64,000 nucleotides of DNA from Branchinecta lynchi (Eukaryota; Arthropoda; Branchiopoda; Anostraca; Branchinectidae), in NCBI GenBank assembly GCA_023053575.1, contig JAKZAP010000012.1, positions 8,432,230 to 8,496,229 of the forward strand, in the 5' to 3' direction. Every line of letters begins with the position of its first letter. Position 1 is the first letter of the stretch. This document shows positions 23,290-31,959 of the stretch, in pieces. A program made the position numbers and the translations under genes. Below the pieces are notes generated by a model, which saw only the letters and a list, made by a program, of their open reading frames with translations, did no database searches and was not told where the DNA came from.

Positions 23290-24850
23290 ATGTAGAATAG
23301 AATAGTGTTTATTTAGCTCAATGGGTCATACACAGATTTTTATAATCAGGGCATACAAATATATTAATGCATTGAAAACATAATGATCCTAGGACACATA
23401 AACAAACTATCTTCTATTTAAGTTCTCACTCACATAATCTACCACCGTTTTGATAATGTTGTCTTTAGTCAATGTCAATATACCAGGCAAGAGCAACCCT
23501 CCCCCAAACTGATCCGGTAGAGGAGACTTCTGGCACTGCCCTAGGAGGTGGGCAACAGTGTCCTCTCCAACAAGACAAATCGGAGACCTGTAATTATCAG
23601 TGATTACCCCATCCCTATTTTTCCTTCTCTCAAACACCTTTTTTCTAAAACCGAGTGGTAATGAGTTTGTTCGGAGCTGGAAACAAAGTTTCAGAGTCTG
23701 TGCTGGTAGACCAAGCTTAAATAAAATTCCATATGAAAAGTTCGCTTCAGTAATTTGTAGTAATTTAGAGTCTCAGACGTTTGAATTGTCCCATGCCAAC
23801 TTTGTATCTCCTCATCACTTATAGCAGGGACCCATAAATTTCCTGTAATGACTCGGCATTCAGGGGGCTTGTCAATAAGAGATTTCTGATGCGCTCTTGA
23901 CCGAGCGTCAGATAGTTCGAGAAACACCCACAGGGATAAAATACCCGACTATCCAGATAGACAAAATTTTTCGCGGCTGTTGTGCTGAGCTAAGAATATT
24001 TATCTGTAATGGAAGAGTATCCTGGATCTTTTACCCTAGCTTAGGTACCTGGTGGCATGCTGGCAATTTTGTCTATCTGAGCAAGAACGCCGATTCGACC
24101 CGAGCGGAATTTTCGGAAACTAGGTGAGGCTCGGGCAACATAGCAGCATAGAAACATAGGAAATGACATCGAGTGGAAGTTGAACTGGGATGCTGTTGAT
24201 GCAATTGTCAATGTTTGAAGTTAACCACAAGTCAAATCGTTACACGGACCTGCCAACCGGAGTCAACTACGGAGCAAATCTACAGGAGAAATCCTTATTT
24301 TGCTCCAAGCTGCAATTTAAGGTAATTTAAGGTAATGACAAGCCCCCTGAATGGCGAGTCATTACAGGAAATTTATGGGTCCCTGCTTATAGTTCGAACT
24401 GTTTCATTAAGTGGGAGTGATCCTCTGGGCCTGATCCCCCGTTCCAAGCAAATGACAATCCAGCACGATCTAGCATGACTTTAACCTGGAACGGCCAGGA
24501 TTTTGGTCCTCCTATATCTAACAATTCTTTATATGCTATTTCTTAGCAGCCTGTCCTCTGGAAGTCTAATAATCTTCAACCAAAACCGTAGTATCTGCAA
24601 CAGCCTAGATTTTTTTATTGTGAATAGGCCAAGCTCTCCTCTGATGAAGTCCTATCAATCTCTTGAAGTGGAGCAGCTGAATCGACTCAAGCTGTGTGGC
24701 AGCGTCAAACCCCCAAAGTTCTGCACCGTAATGTACTGTTGGAAGGATTTTAGTTTTAAAAATATTCATGTGAATTTTCATATCTTTGTGACGTCTTAGA
24801 ACCGATTCTGAAGCTTTTAAAACTGGATGTTCTAAAAATAATAATCACTT
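23290..24850 (-). pseudogene. Decayed LINE, post-RT and C-terminal region
   Basis: On the minus strand, fragments read ILPTVHYGAELWGF (near 24730), a middle part with many stops, then SDEEIQSWHGTIQTSETLNYYK (split in pieces here) and, at 23640-23410, SPICLVGEDTVAHLLGQC. The last is the Cys/His-type C-terminal motif seen at the end of many LINE ORF2 proteins. The 3' end lies at about 23290 (TAGAATAGAATAG on the plus strand). A 57-bp segment occurs twice in inverted orientation (23817-23873 and 24334-24390), so the copy is rearranged internally. Confidence 0.6.
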
Positions 24851-24889
24851 CACCAAAACTATTCTTCAGCGTTGTAAAAACAACAACAA

Positions 24890-26115
24890 AATAATGTCGG
24901 AAGAAGGGACTATTTGAAGTCAGTTGAGCTTTATCCTTTACAATCGTAGACATCGTGACGGATGAAAACTTGGAAAAATATCTTATAAAATTTAGTTGGT
25001 ATTATAAAGCTATCCGTAACTTTTCAGGATTAAGATACCATACATGACACTATAAATTATTACGAAACTACCTCACTGTTTTACATTATCGTTTGTATCC
25101 GTTGCGTAACAGTTAATCCTAGGTTACAGCGATAGACCATCGACACAAACGTTCTTACCGTCAGATTTATAGAAATCGAATACAATGTGCACCCATTTGA
25201 AAAATTTCTAGCCCCTCAGCTGATTATTACTTACAAGTCCCTTGCATATCTTACCATTGTGAACCAAATTGTTCTTACCATCGAATACACTGGAAGCAAA
25301 TAACAGGTACACCAACTAGCAAAAGCTGCAAACCCCTAATTGCCGAAGATGATTATGAGCTAACAGTCGATGTTGCTTACAAGTCCCTTACATGTCTCAC
25401 AACTGGTATCGCCTATTACTGGTTTCAGTGTGAACCTTACTACTGAAGTTGTCAACTCCTTGAAATTTTCAAACTGGTGTATCTAATAATAATTTGTGTA
25501 AAAAAAATGGATGACACACACTTTGATCAGCTCACCAACGGCTATCGATTGCCGTCGGAAAAAAAAAATTCTGCCTGTCTTAGTTCAAAAGTTGACTTTT
25601 TTGCCGTAGGCCAGCTTTCTAACGTCACCACTTAGAAAGGAGCAAAGGATAAGCTCTAGTTTCTTTGGCAATGAGTGAATATTTAAAGTTTAATAGGCGC
25701 ATCTGATACCATTTCTCTACCGCAATCTAAGTGCAAAAAAAATTAATGATAAACTCAGCCGAAATCGCGAACGGAAATGGATAGATGCCAATAGATGGCA
25801 GCACTTTCGGACCCACGGGAAAAACCCGCTTTTTTGTTTCTGTAAATTTTCTATTATCACTCGGTAAGTATCGCATATATTTAACACTTATACATTTCAG
25901 TCCATCTTCAATTTGAAACTAGTGCATGCCTGCTTGCTGGCTAGAATGGAGCTTTCCACTCGAAAGCAGAAACATGGTTTGATGAAACGAAAGCTTGGCT
26001 CCACAACTGCAGATAGTCCTATCTGAAATGGGTTATATAACTCCACTTCACTTCGCTCGAGGACAGCCGTAGGCTTGAGCCTAGCCGTGTCGTAGACTCT
26101 GGCTCGAGGACAAGC
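24890..26115 (-). repeat. R3 repeat, copy B (-), left part, split by the Polinton
   Basis: It matches the reverse complement of R3 copy A. Shared blocks are CTTTCGGACCCACGGGAAAA, TCCATCTTCAATTTGAAACT and CGAGGACAAGC. The copy stops at the 26116-26121 target site and continues at 39664 after the Polinton. Confidence 0.75.
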
Positions 26116-26121
26116 AAAAAC
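26116..26121. repeat. Polinton target-site duplication, left copy (AAAAAC)
   Basis: AAAAAC directly precedes the TIR and is repeated at 39658-39663. Six-bp duplications are the known Polinton signature. The uninterrupted R3 copy at 5405-5425 has a single AAAAAC (as GTTTTT on the plus strand) at this point. Confidence 0.95.
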
Positions 26122-26705
26122 AGTAGTTATATAAAGGGGGTTCTGGCTCACCCTCCCCCCAATTTCAAAACCCCATTTTAACATCAATTTCTTAAATTTT
26201 AACATCCTTTTTACCAAATTATCCCCCTTTTTAAGAACATTTTTATTTTCTTACTTTCAAAATAAAGGATACAAGAAATGAGAATATTACCCTTTACTAC
26301 ATATAAAATACTACAATATACTACTACTTCTTTTTTTTACATTTTTAATTTTTTATTCAAATATTACTGAGTAAACAGTTCTAAATCCACATATGTTTCT
26401 TTGTTCTTGTTTTCGCGTACAATTGGTTGCAAAACTAGATTTTTCTTTAAAAGTAATTCGTTAGCAATGGCATTATATTTCTGTGTTATAAACAAATCAC
26501 AGGGTTTGTCATTATGATTAATAACTACAACCAACTTATCACCATATTTTGTCTTAGCAATTCTCATTTTAACAATAGTATATTTCAATCCTAACACTAG
26601 TTCTTCTTTCCTGATTGTCTCATTGTATTTATTCATTCTGATTGTATTCAAGACTTCCTTTGCGGACTCCATTTATTAGGGGATGATTTTATTAAATAAA
26701 AATCC
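26122..26705 (+). repeat. Polinton left terminal inverted repeat, 584 bp
   Basis: It pairs with 39074-39657 over the same length with no net gap. I noticed one substitution (within the 102-aa gene). The match ends at AAATAAAAATCC. The TIR contains a whole gene and its start motif. Confidence 0.95.
26364..26672 (-). CDS. TIR-encoded 102-aa protein, left copy (possible OB-fold ssDNA-binding protein)
   Basis: The whole 102-codon gene lies inside the left TIR, so the element carries it twice (see 39107-39415). The start ATG sits in CTAATAAATG, and an AATAAAAT box lies about 18 bp upstream. The protein begins MESAKEVLNTIRMNKY and has alternating hydrophobic strands around YTIVKMRIAKTKYGDKLVVV, followed by DLFITQKYN. 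That pattern (a TKYG turn between two strands, then a strand ending in a basic/aromatic cluster) recalls small OB-fold proteins of invertebrate mobile elements. This is an inference from pattern only. It differs from the right copy at one residue (Cys here, Tyr there, in the NDKP(C/Y)DLF segment). No signal peptide or membrane segment is seen. Function is unknown. Confidence 0.85.
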   Translation of the reverse strand: MESAKEVLNTIRMNKYNETIRKEELVLGLKYTIVKMRIAKTKYGDKLVVVINHNDKPCDLFITQKYNAIANELLLKKNLVLQPIVRENKNKETYVDLELFTQ

Positions 26706-26709
26706 AGAC

Positions 26710-28083
26710 TCACAAACTCACATACATATTTTTGTTAATAATACCTAATGTAGCTTTTCTTTCATAATATATAACACAGTAAATATTATATGGTACAGGC
26801 TGAGCGTGTTTTAATGTTAAACTTATTTCAATATCAGCAGTTGTTCCATTATATATACTTGATTCGTGTTTGGAAACATCGAAACAGAATAGTGGATATA
26901 CTTCTTTAAATTCTTCTATACTAACAACACTACCAGTATCAAATGCTAATTGTTTATAACCCAAATGTATGAACCTATTGTAAAGATTTGAGTATTTACA
27001 TTTATCATCGCTAAAATCACATTTAAGTGGTTCTTCAGGATATTTATCCCCATTAATTCTAAGTTCTATGTCTGTTAAATTCATATGATCAAACACCATA
27101 TTATTCATTAATTGATTGTTATGCTTTTCATTTTTCTGTAACATCACAACGATTTTTGTAGGACTATTTCTCTCAGACACAACTTTCCAGGTGTGCTCCT
27201 TATTCTGACTAACATCACTTTTATAACTATTACATGCTTCCCACATCAGATTATGCTTTTTATCCTTAGCAAGATCCTTTTCTAATTCACTCATCATTTC
27301 GATACTAGGAGCTACAATAGGGATCTTCCAGGATAAATACTCGATGACTACTTTGAAATTAGTATTTCCATTTCTTATAATCATGTTGTTATCATCATTT
27401 CTTCTTAGAAATAATTTATGCGATGCACCTCTGAAGAATCGTTTGTTTCCTTTCAGAAATCCAAAAAATTCTGATAATGGTAAATACATATTTACTAATT
27501 TACTGCTCTTTGTTCTGTTATATCTTTTTTCAAATCCTTTATTATAATTATTATTATTTCTCAAACTGACTGTTCCACCCCCTGCTGCAGCCCCTGCAGC
27601 CCCTGCTACTACTGGAGTTGCAGTAAACGAAGCAATAACAGGATTAATTTCTTTTCCTTGATTATAATCCTTATACCAGAAATGATTTCTTGCTGCACTT
27701 CTAGAATAATCATCAGAGTATTCAATCAACTTTGTAACGGTAGTTGTAATACCAACATGATTAATTTTTTCAACCGATTCATCGTTTATTACATACTCAG
27801 CGGTACTGAATAAATTAAATCCATTATTCGTTAAAGTAGCAACATCGGTTGCAGCTATAGGAGTCCCATCTTCGTTTACTATTCTTACACTGACATCAAG
27901 ATAACTTTCACTTGGATAAAACCAGGAATCTAATTTCTTTGTTACGAATTCAAACTCTGATTTATTAGATACATTCACATCTGTTTCTCGAATTTCTTTA
28001 AATTCATATTTAACCACTGTATCATCCACAAGCGGTTCGTCAAATATGTTCCATTGCGGACTGATAACTTTATTTACTGCCAT
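26710..28083 (-). CDS. MCP: Major capsid protein (double jelly-roll, hexon-like)
   Basis: The 457-aa protein is probably the Polinton major capsid protein, whose trimers would build an icosahedral shell. It starts at ATATAAATG and begins MAVNKVISPQWNIFDEPLVD, a typical opening for this family. N-terminal beta-rich sequence carries KLDSWFYPSESYLDVSVRI near residue 50. A small-residue loop (VVAGAAGAAAGGGTVS, about 157-172) precedes the second half, and the C-terminus (IEISLTLKHAQPVPYNIYCV) is beta-rich. It is somewhat shorter than many Polinton MCPs but uninterrupted. It starts 4 bp from the TIR side, is preceded by the 118-aa gene, and lies in the capsid cluster with the minor capsid gene. The assignment rests on pattern and context; a structure search would settle it. 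Confidence 0.85.
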   Translation of the reverse strand: MAVNKVISPQWNIFDEPLVDDTVVKYEFKEIRETDVNVSNKSEFEFVTKKLDSWFYPSESYLDVSVRIVNEDGTPIAATDVATLTNNGFNLFSTAEYVINDESVEKINHVGITTTVTKLIEYSDDYSRSAARNHFWYKDYNQGKEINPVIASFTATPVVAGAAGAAAGGGTVSLRNNNNYNKGFEKRYNRTKSSKLVNMYLPLSEFFGFLKGNKRFFRGASHKLFLRRNDDNNMIIRNGNTNFKVVIEYLSWKIPIVAPSIEMMSELEKDLAKDKKHNLMWEACNSYKSDVSQNKEHTWKVVSERNSPTKIVVMLQKNEKHNNQLMNNMVFDHMNLTDIELRINGDKYPEEPLKCDFSDDKCKYSNLYNRFIHLGYKQLAFDTGSVVSIEEFKEVYPLFCFDVSKHESSIYNGTTADIEISLTLKHAQPVPYNIYCVIYYERKATLGIINKNMYVSL

Positions 28084-28113
28084 TTATATAAGAAAGAAAT
28101 TATTAAATAAAAC

Positions 28114-28470
28114 TTATTTCAGAATCTTTAATCCATTTCCAGTCATTAACGTTTTGATCAAGTCCTGACTTCTTTGATTTAAAATCCTTTTATTTGTACC
28201 GATAAGATCCTTCATCGATTTTTTGTTTCCAATTACATCAATGAGTTCCTTCTTGTTTACATCGATCAGATCTTTCCCATATTCTATTGCTCTGTTTTTC
28301 AACAACTCAAATCTCGGTTTAATAATATTATTATACATTGACATAGCCCCATCTTTTATTTGTTTTGCTGACGTTTGAAATAACTGGGAATTAACAATGT
28401 TTTTGAATACACTACCGATTCCACTTCCATACTGCCTTTTATAAAGTAATCGCTTATTATTAATCAACAT
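28114..28470 (-). CDS. Small basic virion protein with adenain-type cleavage site (pVI-like?)
   Basis: This 118-aa basic protein starts at CCTATAAATG, 32 bp after the minor capsid stop codon. The N-terminus, YKRQYGSGIGSVFKNI, resembles the Gly-rich, amphipathic openings of small Polinton and adenovirus-like minor proteins. The middle is helical (residues 35-100). The C-terminus contains MTGN/G at 109-113, which fits the adenain cleavage consensus (M/I/L)XGX-G. Cleavage would release a basic hexapeptide, GLKILK. In adenovirus, a short basic peptide cut from the pVI C-terminus activates the protease. The likeness to pVI is inference from this layout. No membrane segment is certain. Confidence 0.75.
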   Translation of the reverse strand: MLINNKRLLYKRQYGSGIGSVFKNIVNSQLFQTSAKQIKDGAMSMYNNIIKPRFELLKNRAIEYGKDLIDVNKKELIDVIGNKKSMKDLIGTNKRILNQRSQDLIKTLMTGNGLKILK

Positions 28471-28502
28471 TTATAGGTAAATAATTTTATTTCACTAATC
28501 CT

Positions 28503-29225
28503 TTAAGCTTTTCTTAAATGCAGCACGTATCCAACGTTATCACCATTCAAATCGATAGGTCTTCCCAACTGATCAGTAATTGTCATTCTCAAGGAGTAAA
28601 TAAAGTCTTTTGTATTAATAGGAAGGTAGATTAATTGTCTAGGATTCTCAACAATTTGACAACCCGGTTCTGTATTAGGAACAAATGTCCAAATGACATC
28701 TGATTTACTTTTGTTTACGATAGAACTGTTTACGAGAGAGCAGTGAATTTGAATTTTATCAACGCTTCTTGTTATATTCGGAAGCTTTGTACCTTCATTG
28801 ATTTTCTTAGATATCTCACTATCCTTATCAAATCCTAAAATCTGACACAAGTCACTATTAAATCTAAACATGTATTTTTCTTGTAATATGATGACAAATC
28901 TCATAGATGCTGGATTTGATGAAATTACAATAGGACATTTATCTTTTGGGGTATCAAAATACTGACACAAAAAATAATTCAAACAATCATCGTTATACAT
29001 CCCATTAGGAATAGTAACATTCATCCATTCTGTTGCATTATTATCTTCATCTTTCCTGTATTGAAATGTATTATTTCCAAATTTATCACTTATATTATGC
29101 CATGAATACCACAAAGTACACTGATTCAAACCTATTTCATAACCCCAATTACGATTCAATTCGATTGGTTGACTAAATGTTATATCAATGATACTTTCAT
29201 TACCTTCAATGTTTAACAACACCAT
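28503..29225 (-). CDS. mCP: Minor capsid protein (single jelly-roll, penton-like)
   Basis: This 240-aa protein starts at CTAATAAATG. It has the pattern of Polinton minor capsid (penton) proteins: an early strand (IIDITFSQPIELNRNWGYEI), then CTLWYSWHNI, a VTIPNGMYNDDCLNYFL segment, and a C-terminal LGRPIDLNGDNVGYVLHL. Pentons occupy the five-fold vertices next to the hexon-like MCP, whose gene is the second one downstream. The length is usual for the family and there is no disruption. Its stop lies 32 bp before the next gene's ATG, and its start lies 3 bp after the stop of the 276-aa gene. Confidence 0.85.
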   Translation of the reverse strand: MVLLNIEGNESIIDITFSQPIELNRNWGYEIGLNQCTLWYSWHNISDKFGNNTFQYRKDEDNNATEWMNVTIPNGMYNDDCLNYFLCQYFDTPKDKCPIVISSNPASMRFVIILQEKYMFRFNSDLCQILGFDKDSEISKKINEGTKLPNITRSVDKIQIHCSLVNSSIVNKSKSDVIWTFVPNTEPGCQIVENPRQLIYLPINTKDFIYSLRMTITDQLGRPIDLNGDNVGYVLHLRKA

Positions 29226-29228
29226 TTA

Positions 29229-30059
29229 TTAGAAATATTTTTTATATATTGAATTGTAATATCTCTTCGTAAGAAATTTATTTCGCATTAACGAATCCAA
29301 AATATCAATAGCTTCATTTCTCACCTCATCAGATGTATTTCCGTTTACTCTGCTACCTATCAAAGTGTATAGTTTTGAAATCATTTCATCACAATTCATA
29401 AATATTCCAGTTCCTTGTTGTCTGATAAAGGGTATACTAGATTGAATTTTTTTTAATCTATCCTTATAGTCTTGTATAAATAAAATAATTTGATCATACT
29501 TACTAGAACTATAACTTTTACTTTTCAGACCACCATAACTTTGACTTATAGATGTTAAATAATTCAGAGCCCCATCTATTTCGTTATGATGCTTAAGGTA
29601 ATAATGAGGCATTTTAAAATAATTATCGGTACCATTCCAGTCATCTTTATATTTTAAATTAATTTGATTTAATAATTCCACATCAATATTTAAGTTTAGA
29701 TTTACGTCATATGGTTGTTCTAGATTGGGTTCTATAGCATGAGTGGGAGCTCGACTCGATTCCTCTGAAGTAGTGGTCTGTAAAGCTGTTTTAAATGTAT
29801 CACCTAATCTGAGAAACCGTCTTCTTGAATTATTATCACCTTCCTGTAGTTTATTAATTATCGTTTCAGCGTTCTCTTGTAATTTTTTGATGGTATCTTT
29901 AGTGTTTTCTTTTTGTGCTATAATAACTGGAGCGTTTAACTCTGAAGCATATTCCCGAAATCCTGCCATCTCCATCTCATTTTGTTGAACCTTTCTTCTC
30001 TGAACTTCTCTGTTCTTCACTATATCCGATAACATATCACTCAAGCGTCTTGAATCCAT
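29229..30059 (-). CDS. Polinton structural/accessory protein with N-terminal coiled coil
   Basis: The 276-aa protein starts at TATATAAATG, 16 bp past the integrase stop. Residues 10-75 are charged and heptad-like (KKLQENAETIINKLQEG), consistent with a coiled coil. The middle has KMPHYYLKHHNEIDGALNYL. The C-terminal 80 residues (QGTGIFMNCDEMISKLYTLI, a GSRVNGNTSDEVRNEAIDIL segment and YYNSIYKKYF) have a layout that recurs in Polinton proteins of unknown function. It is encoded between integrase and capsid genes, which suggests a virion or assembly role. No enzymatic motif is seen. Confidence 0.75.
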   Translation of the reverse strand: MDSRRLSDMLSDIVKNREVQRRKVQQNEMEMAGFREYASELNAPVIIAQKENTKDTIKKLQENAETIINKLQEGDNNSRRRFLRLGDTFKTALQTTTSEESSRAPTHAIEPNLEQPYDVNLNLNIDVELLNQINLKYKDDWNGTDNYFKMPHYYLKHHNEIDGALNYLTSISQSYGGLKSKSYSSSKYDQIILFIQDYKDRLKKIQSSIPFIRQQGTGIFMNCDEMISKLYTLIGSRVNGNTSDEVRNEAIDILDSLMRNKFLTKRYYNSIYKKYF

Positions 30060-30075
30060 TTATATACAAGTAATT

Positions 30076-31047
30076 TTATTTCATAATAAATTTTGAAAGT
30101 TCTTTTTCATAAAACCCTCCTTGAATTAATTCCCCACTTTTGTCAGATATTTCATAAGTAATGGGAATGGTAGGTCTGATGGTTGCTATCTGATATACTT
30201 CATCCGTATAATTAGGTAAATATCCTTTATCGAAAATACTTTTTTCTTTTTTAATTCTGACTAAATCCCCTACTTTGACGTTTCCTGTGATTTTGTAGTC
30301 ATCTACTGGAGGAAACAGAGCACTAAAAACCTTTTTCTGATTAACCTTTTTACTAGCATCCACTGGTTTCATTTGTATTGATCGGTGATACGAGTTATTA
30401 TAATTACTCACAAATAAAGGTAAAATATCAATCCAATTAGTAGTGCTATTGTGAGTGAAATATTTCCATAGCTTTTCTTTTAGCGTTCTATTGAACCGTT
30501 CAACGATTTGTGCTTTCAATTCGCTTTCAGATGCAAACCAGTGTATGCCGTTATTTTTCAAAAAAGTTTGAACATTTCTCATCACAAATTCTTTACCTTT
30601 ATCAGTTTGTAGTTTCTTAGGAATTCTTTCTTTAAATATAACACTGAATGCTTTTATTATTTCAGCACCTGTTTTATCTTTCAGAGGGATACCCCAAGCA
30701 TATTTACTAAAGCAATCAATTACAGTTAAAATGTAATTTGTTTTATTATTTTCTTTTTTATATTTCTGCATGTCAACTAAATCAGCTTGCCATTGCTCAT
30801 CAACATAGTGAACATACACTCGCCTCCTTTCAAAGTTATGATAGGAAGGTTTGTGTAACGTATACACATTCTCATTTTGCAACACATTTTTTATTGTATC
30901 TTTAGACACGTTCACTCCATTTTCTTTTAATTTTCTGTGAATATCATCAACACCTGAATAATTAGAATAATATGTCTTTAATATATCTTTTTCTGCGTCG
31001 AGGTTTTTTTTAAAAAGCGATTTTTCCTCGATCCGCAAATAACACAA
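30076..31047 (-). CDS. INT: Retroviral-type integrase (RVE, DDE) in the -1 frame of a zinc-ribbon ORF
   Basis: It integrates the element DNA with a 6-bp stagger. The catalytic triad is visible: D89 (EQWQADLVDM), D149 (LQTDKGKEF) and E183 (AQIVERFNRTLKEK), with 33 residues between the last two. TVIDCFSKYAW and NYNNSYHRSI are usual RVE blocks. The C-terminal GNVKVGDLVRIKKE resembles the DNA-binding or chromo-like tail. The listed first codon (31047) is TTG. The first in-frame ATG lies after D89, too late for an active enzyme. The open frame starts after a TAA near 31081 and overlaps the zinc-ribbon ORF in the -1 frame. Expression would need a frameshift, splicing, or a sequence error. See the slippery site at 31008-31014. 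Confidence 0.9.
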   Translation of the reverse strand: MCYLRIEEKSLFKKNLDAEKDILKTYYSNYSGVDDIHRKLKENGVNVSKDTIKNVLQNENVYTLHKPSYHNFERRRVYVHYVDEQWQADLVDMQKYKKENNKTNYILTVIDCFSKYAWGIPLKDKTGAEIIKAFSVIFKERIPKKLQTDKGKEFVMRNVQTFLKNNGIHWFASESELKAQIVERFNRTLKEKLWKYFTHNSTTNWIDILPLFVSNYNNSYHRSIQMKPVDASKKVNQKKVFSALFPPVDDYKITGNVKVGDLVRIKKEKSIFDKGYLPNYTDEVYQIATIRPTIPITYEISDKSGELIQGGFYEKELSKFIMK

Positions 31048-31145
31048 TTCCCTTTCAGCATTGGAACATTATTTTTTTGTGACACTGCCTTAAACATTGA
31101 TTCAGTATCAGTGCTCTTTTTACATTTCATACAATAAATCTCCAT
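30978..31145 (-). CDS. Small zinc-ribbon protein (55 aa), overlapping integrase
   Basis: This short ORF starts at CTAATAAATG. It encodes YCMKC near the N-terminus (C5, C8) and NCVICG (C34, C37), a CX2C-25-CX2C treble ending in SRKNRFLKK. Such zinc ribbons are common as short ORFs or N-terminal domains in Polintons and large DNA viruses. The ORF ends at TAA (30980-30978). The integrase frame is -1 relative to it, and they overlap by about 100 bp. It may be a separate protein, or the N-terminal domain of a frameshifted zinc-ribbon-integrase product. Confidence 0.75.
   Translation of the reverse strand: MEIYCMKCKKSTDTESMFKAVSQKNNVPMLKGNCVICGSRKNRFLKKTSTQKKIY
31008..31014 (-). promoter_or_regulatory. 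Candidate -1 ribosomal frameshift site (UUUAAAA)
   Basis: In the zinc-ribbon frame the codons read TTT TTA AAA AAA. This makes U-UUA-AAA a canonical X-XXY-YYZ slippery heptamer, followed by more A. A -1 slip leads into the integrase frame. No downstream pseudoknot was worked out. Confidence 0.5.
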
Positions 31146-31162
31146 TTATTAGAAAACAATTT

Positions 31163-31507
31163 TTATAAACGAAAAGCTACCAGCTTCATTTTGCGCTTAA
31201 TGTAGGAAATACAGTGAAGTCCACAGTTTAATTCATCTATATTTTGAACAGCAAGATTTTCATAAGCTATTTTTTTCTTTGAAGTTCTTAGATATTTAAT
31301 TATTTCTTTTCCTGGGGGAATACCGAAAGAATCAAAAAATTCTACATGGGGGTATTCAGGTAGATTACAATAGGCAACCCAGTGAGTTCCAGGCATTCCG
31401 AGTTTATCATAATTAATGACACCGCATTCCGAATCGTTTATATGTTTGGGTAGCGTATCTAAAGAGAAAACACCTCGAAACTGTGGTATACTCCCTAATG
31501 CATCCAT
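31163..31507 (-). CDS. PRO: Adenain-like cysteine protease
   Basis: This is probably the virion-maturation protease (family C5-like). Catalytic positions are visible: H42 in PGTHWVAY, the acidic D59 in EFFDSFGIPP, Q88 in VQNIDELNCG and C95. The Q-to-C spacing of seven equals that of adenovirus protease. At 114 aa it is short; the C-terminus ends soon after the Cys helix (CISYIKRKMKLVAFRL). The ATG at 31507 is used here. The in-frame codons before it encode LTNFDI, which resembles the usual start of this family but lacks an ATG. It has no TAAATG motif. Its frame is -1 relative to the preceding AT-hook ORF, whose stop lies 23 bp before the ATG. Likely substrates are the AT-hook and 118-aa proteins. 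Confidence 0.85.
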   Translation of the reverse strand: MDALGSIPQFRGVFSLDTLPKHINDSECGVINYDKLGMPGTHWVAYCNLPEYPHVEFFDSFGIPPGKEIIKYLRTSKKKIAYENLAVQNIDELNCGLHCISYIKRKMKLVAFRL

Positions 31508-31530
31508 AATATCAAAATTGGTTAGAGGTC

Positions 31531-31959
31531 CTACTTTACTTTTGCTTCTTTTTTGATGTCCCCGTTTTTTGACTTCCTAGGTCTTCCACGTACCCCATGA
31601 CCGACAACTCTTTGTGTTCCAGGAAGTGTTAGCGCTCCACCTGTGTTGACATCATCGGTTTTTTCCTTCTTAGGTCTACCACGTACACCATTACCGGTAA
31701 CTTTTTGTGTTCCAGGAAGTTTAAGCGCTCCACCTGTGTTGACATCATCAGTTTCCTTCTCACGTACCCCATTACCCACAACTTTTTGTGTTCCAGGAAG
31801 TTTAAGCGCTCCACCTGTGTTGGTCATTTTATCCATAATTTTCTTACCAGCGAATGTACCCAAAGCAGCAGCACCACTTGTTAAAGCTGCCTTACCAAGG
31901 GTAATTGCTAGCGGTATTAAAAATGGAAGTAATCCACCCTTTTGAATCGCTTCTTTCAT
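31531..31959 (-). CDS. AT-hook repeat protein with hydrophobic N-terminus (core-like virion protein)
   Basis: The 142-aa protein begins with a hydrophobic, Ala/Gly-rich segment (GGLLPFLIPLAITLGKAA, about residues 8-37). Three repeats follow, starting at about residues 47, 74 and 105: NTGGAL(K/T)LPGTQ(K/R), V(V/T)G(N/H)GV, and in repeats 2 and 3 RGRP(K/R)K, the AT-hook core. The V(V/T)G(N/H)-G sites resemble adenain cleavage sites except for Val at P4. A DNA-compacting, protease-processed core protein fits, comparable in layout to adenovirus pX/mu; this is inference. The ATG overlaps the TGA of the upstream 74-aa gene (ATGA), in its -1 frame. Confidence 0.8.
   Translation of the reverse strand: MKEAIQKGGLLPFLIPLAITLGKAALTSGAAALGTFAGKKIMDKMTNTGGALKLPGTQKVVGNGVREKETDDVNTGGALKLPGTQKVTGNGVRGRPKKEKTDDVNTGGALTLPGTQRVVGHGVRGRPRKSKNGDIKKEAKVK

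Noticed and set aside
31629..31945. ORFs overlapping the AT-hook gene on both strands (61 and 100 codons)
   Set aside because: They mirror its three DNA repeats and have no start motif or family pattern.
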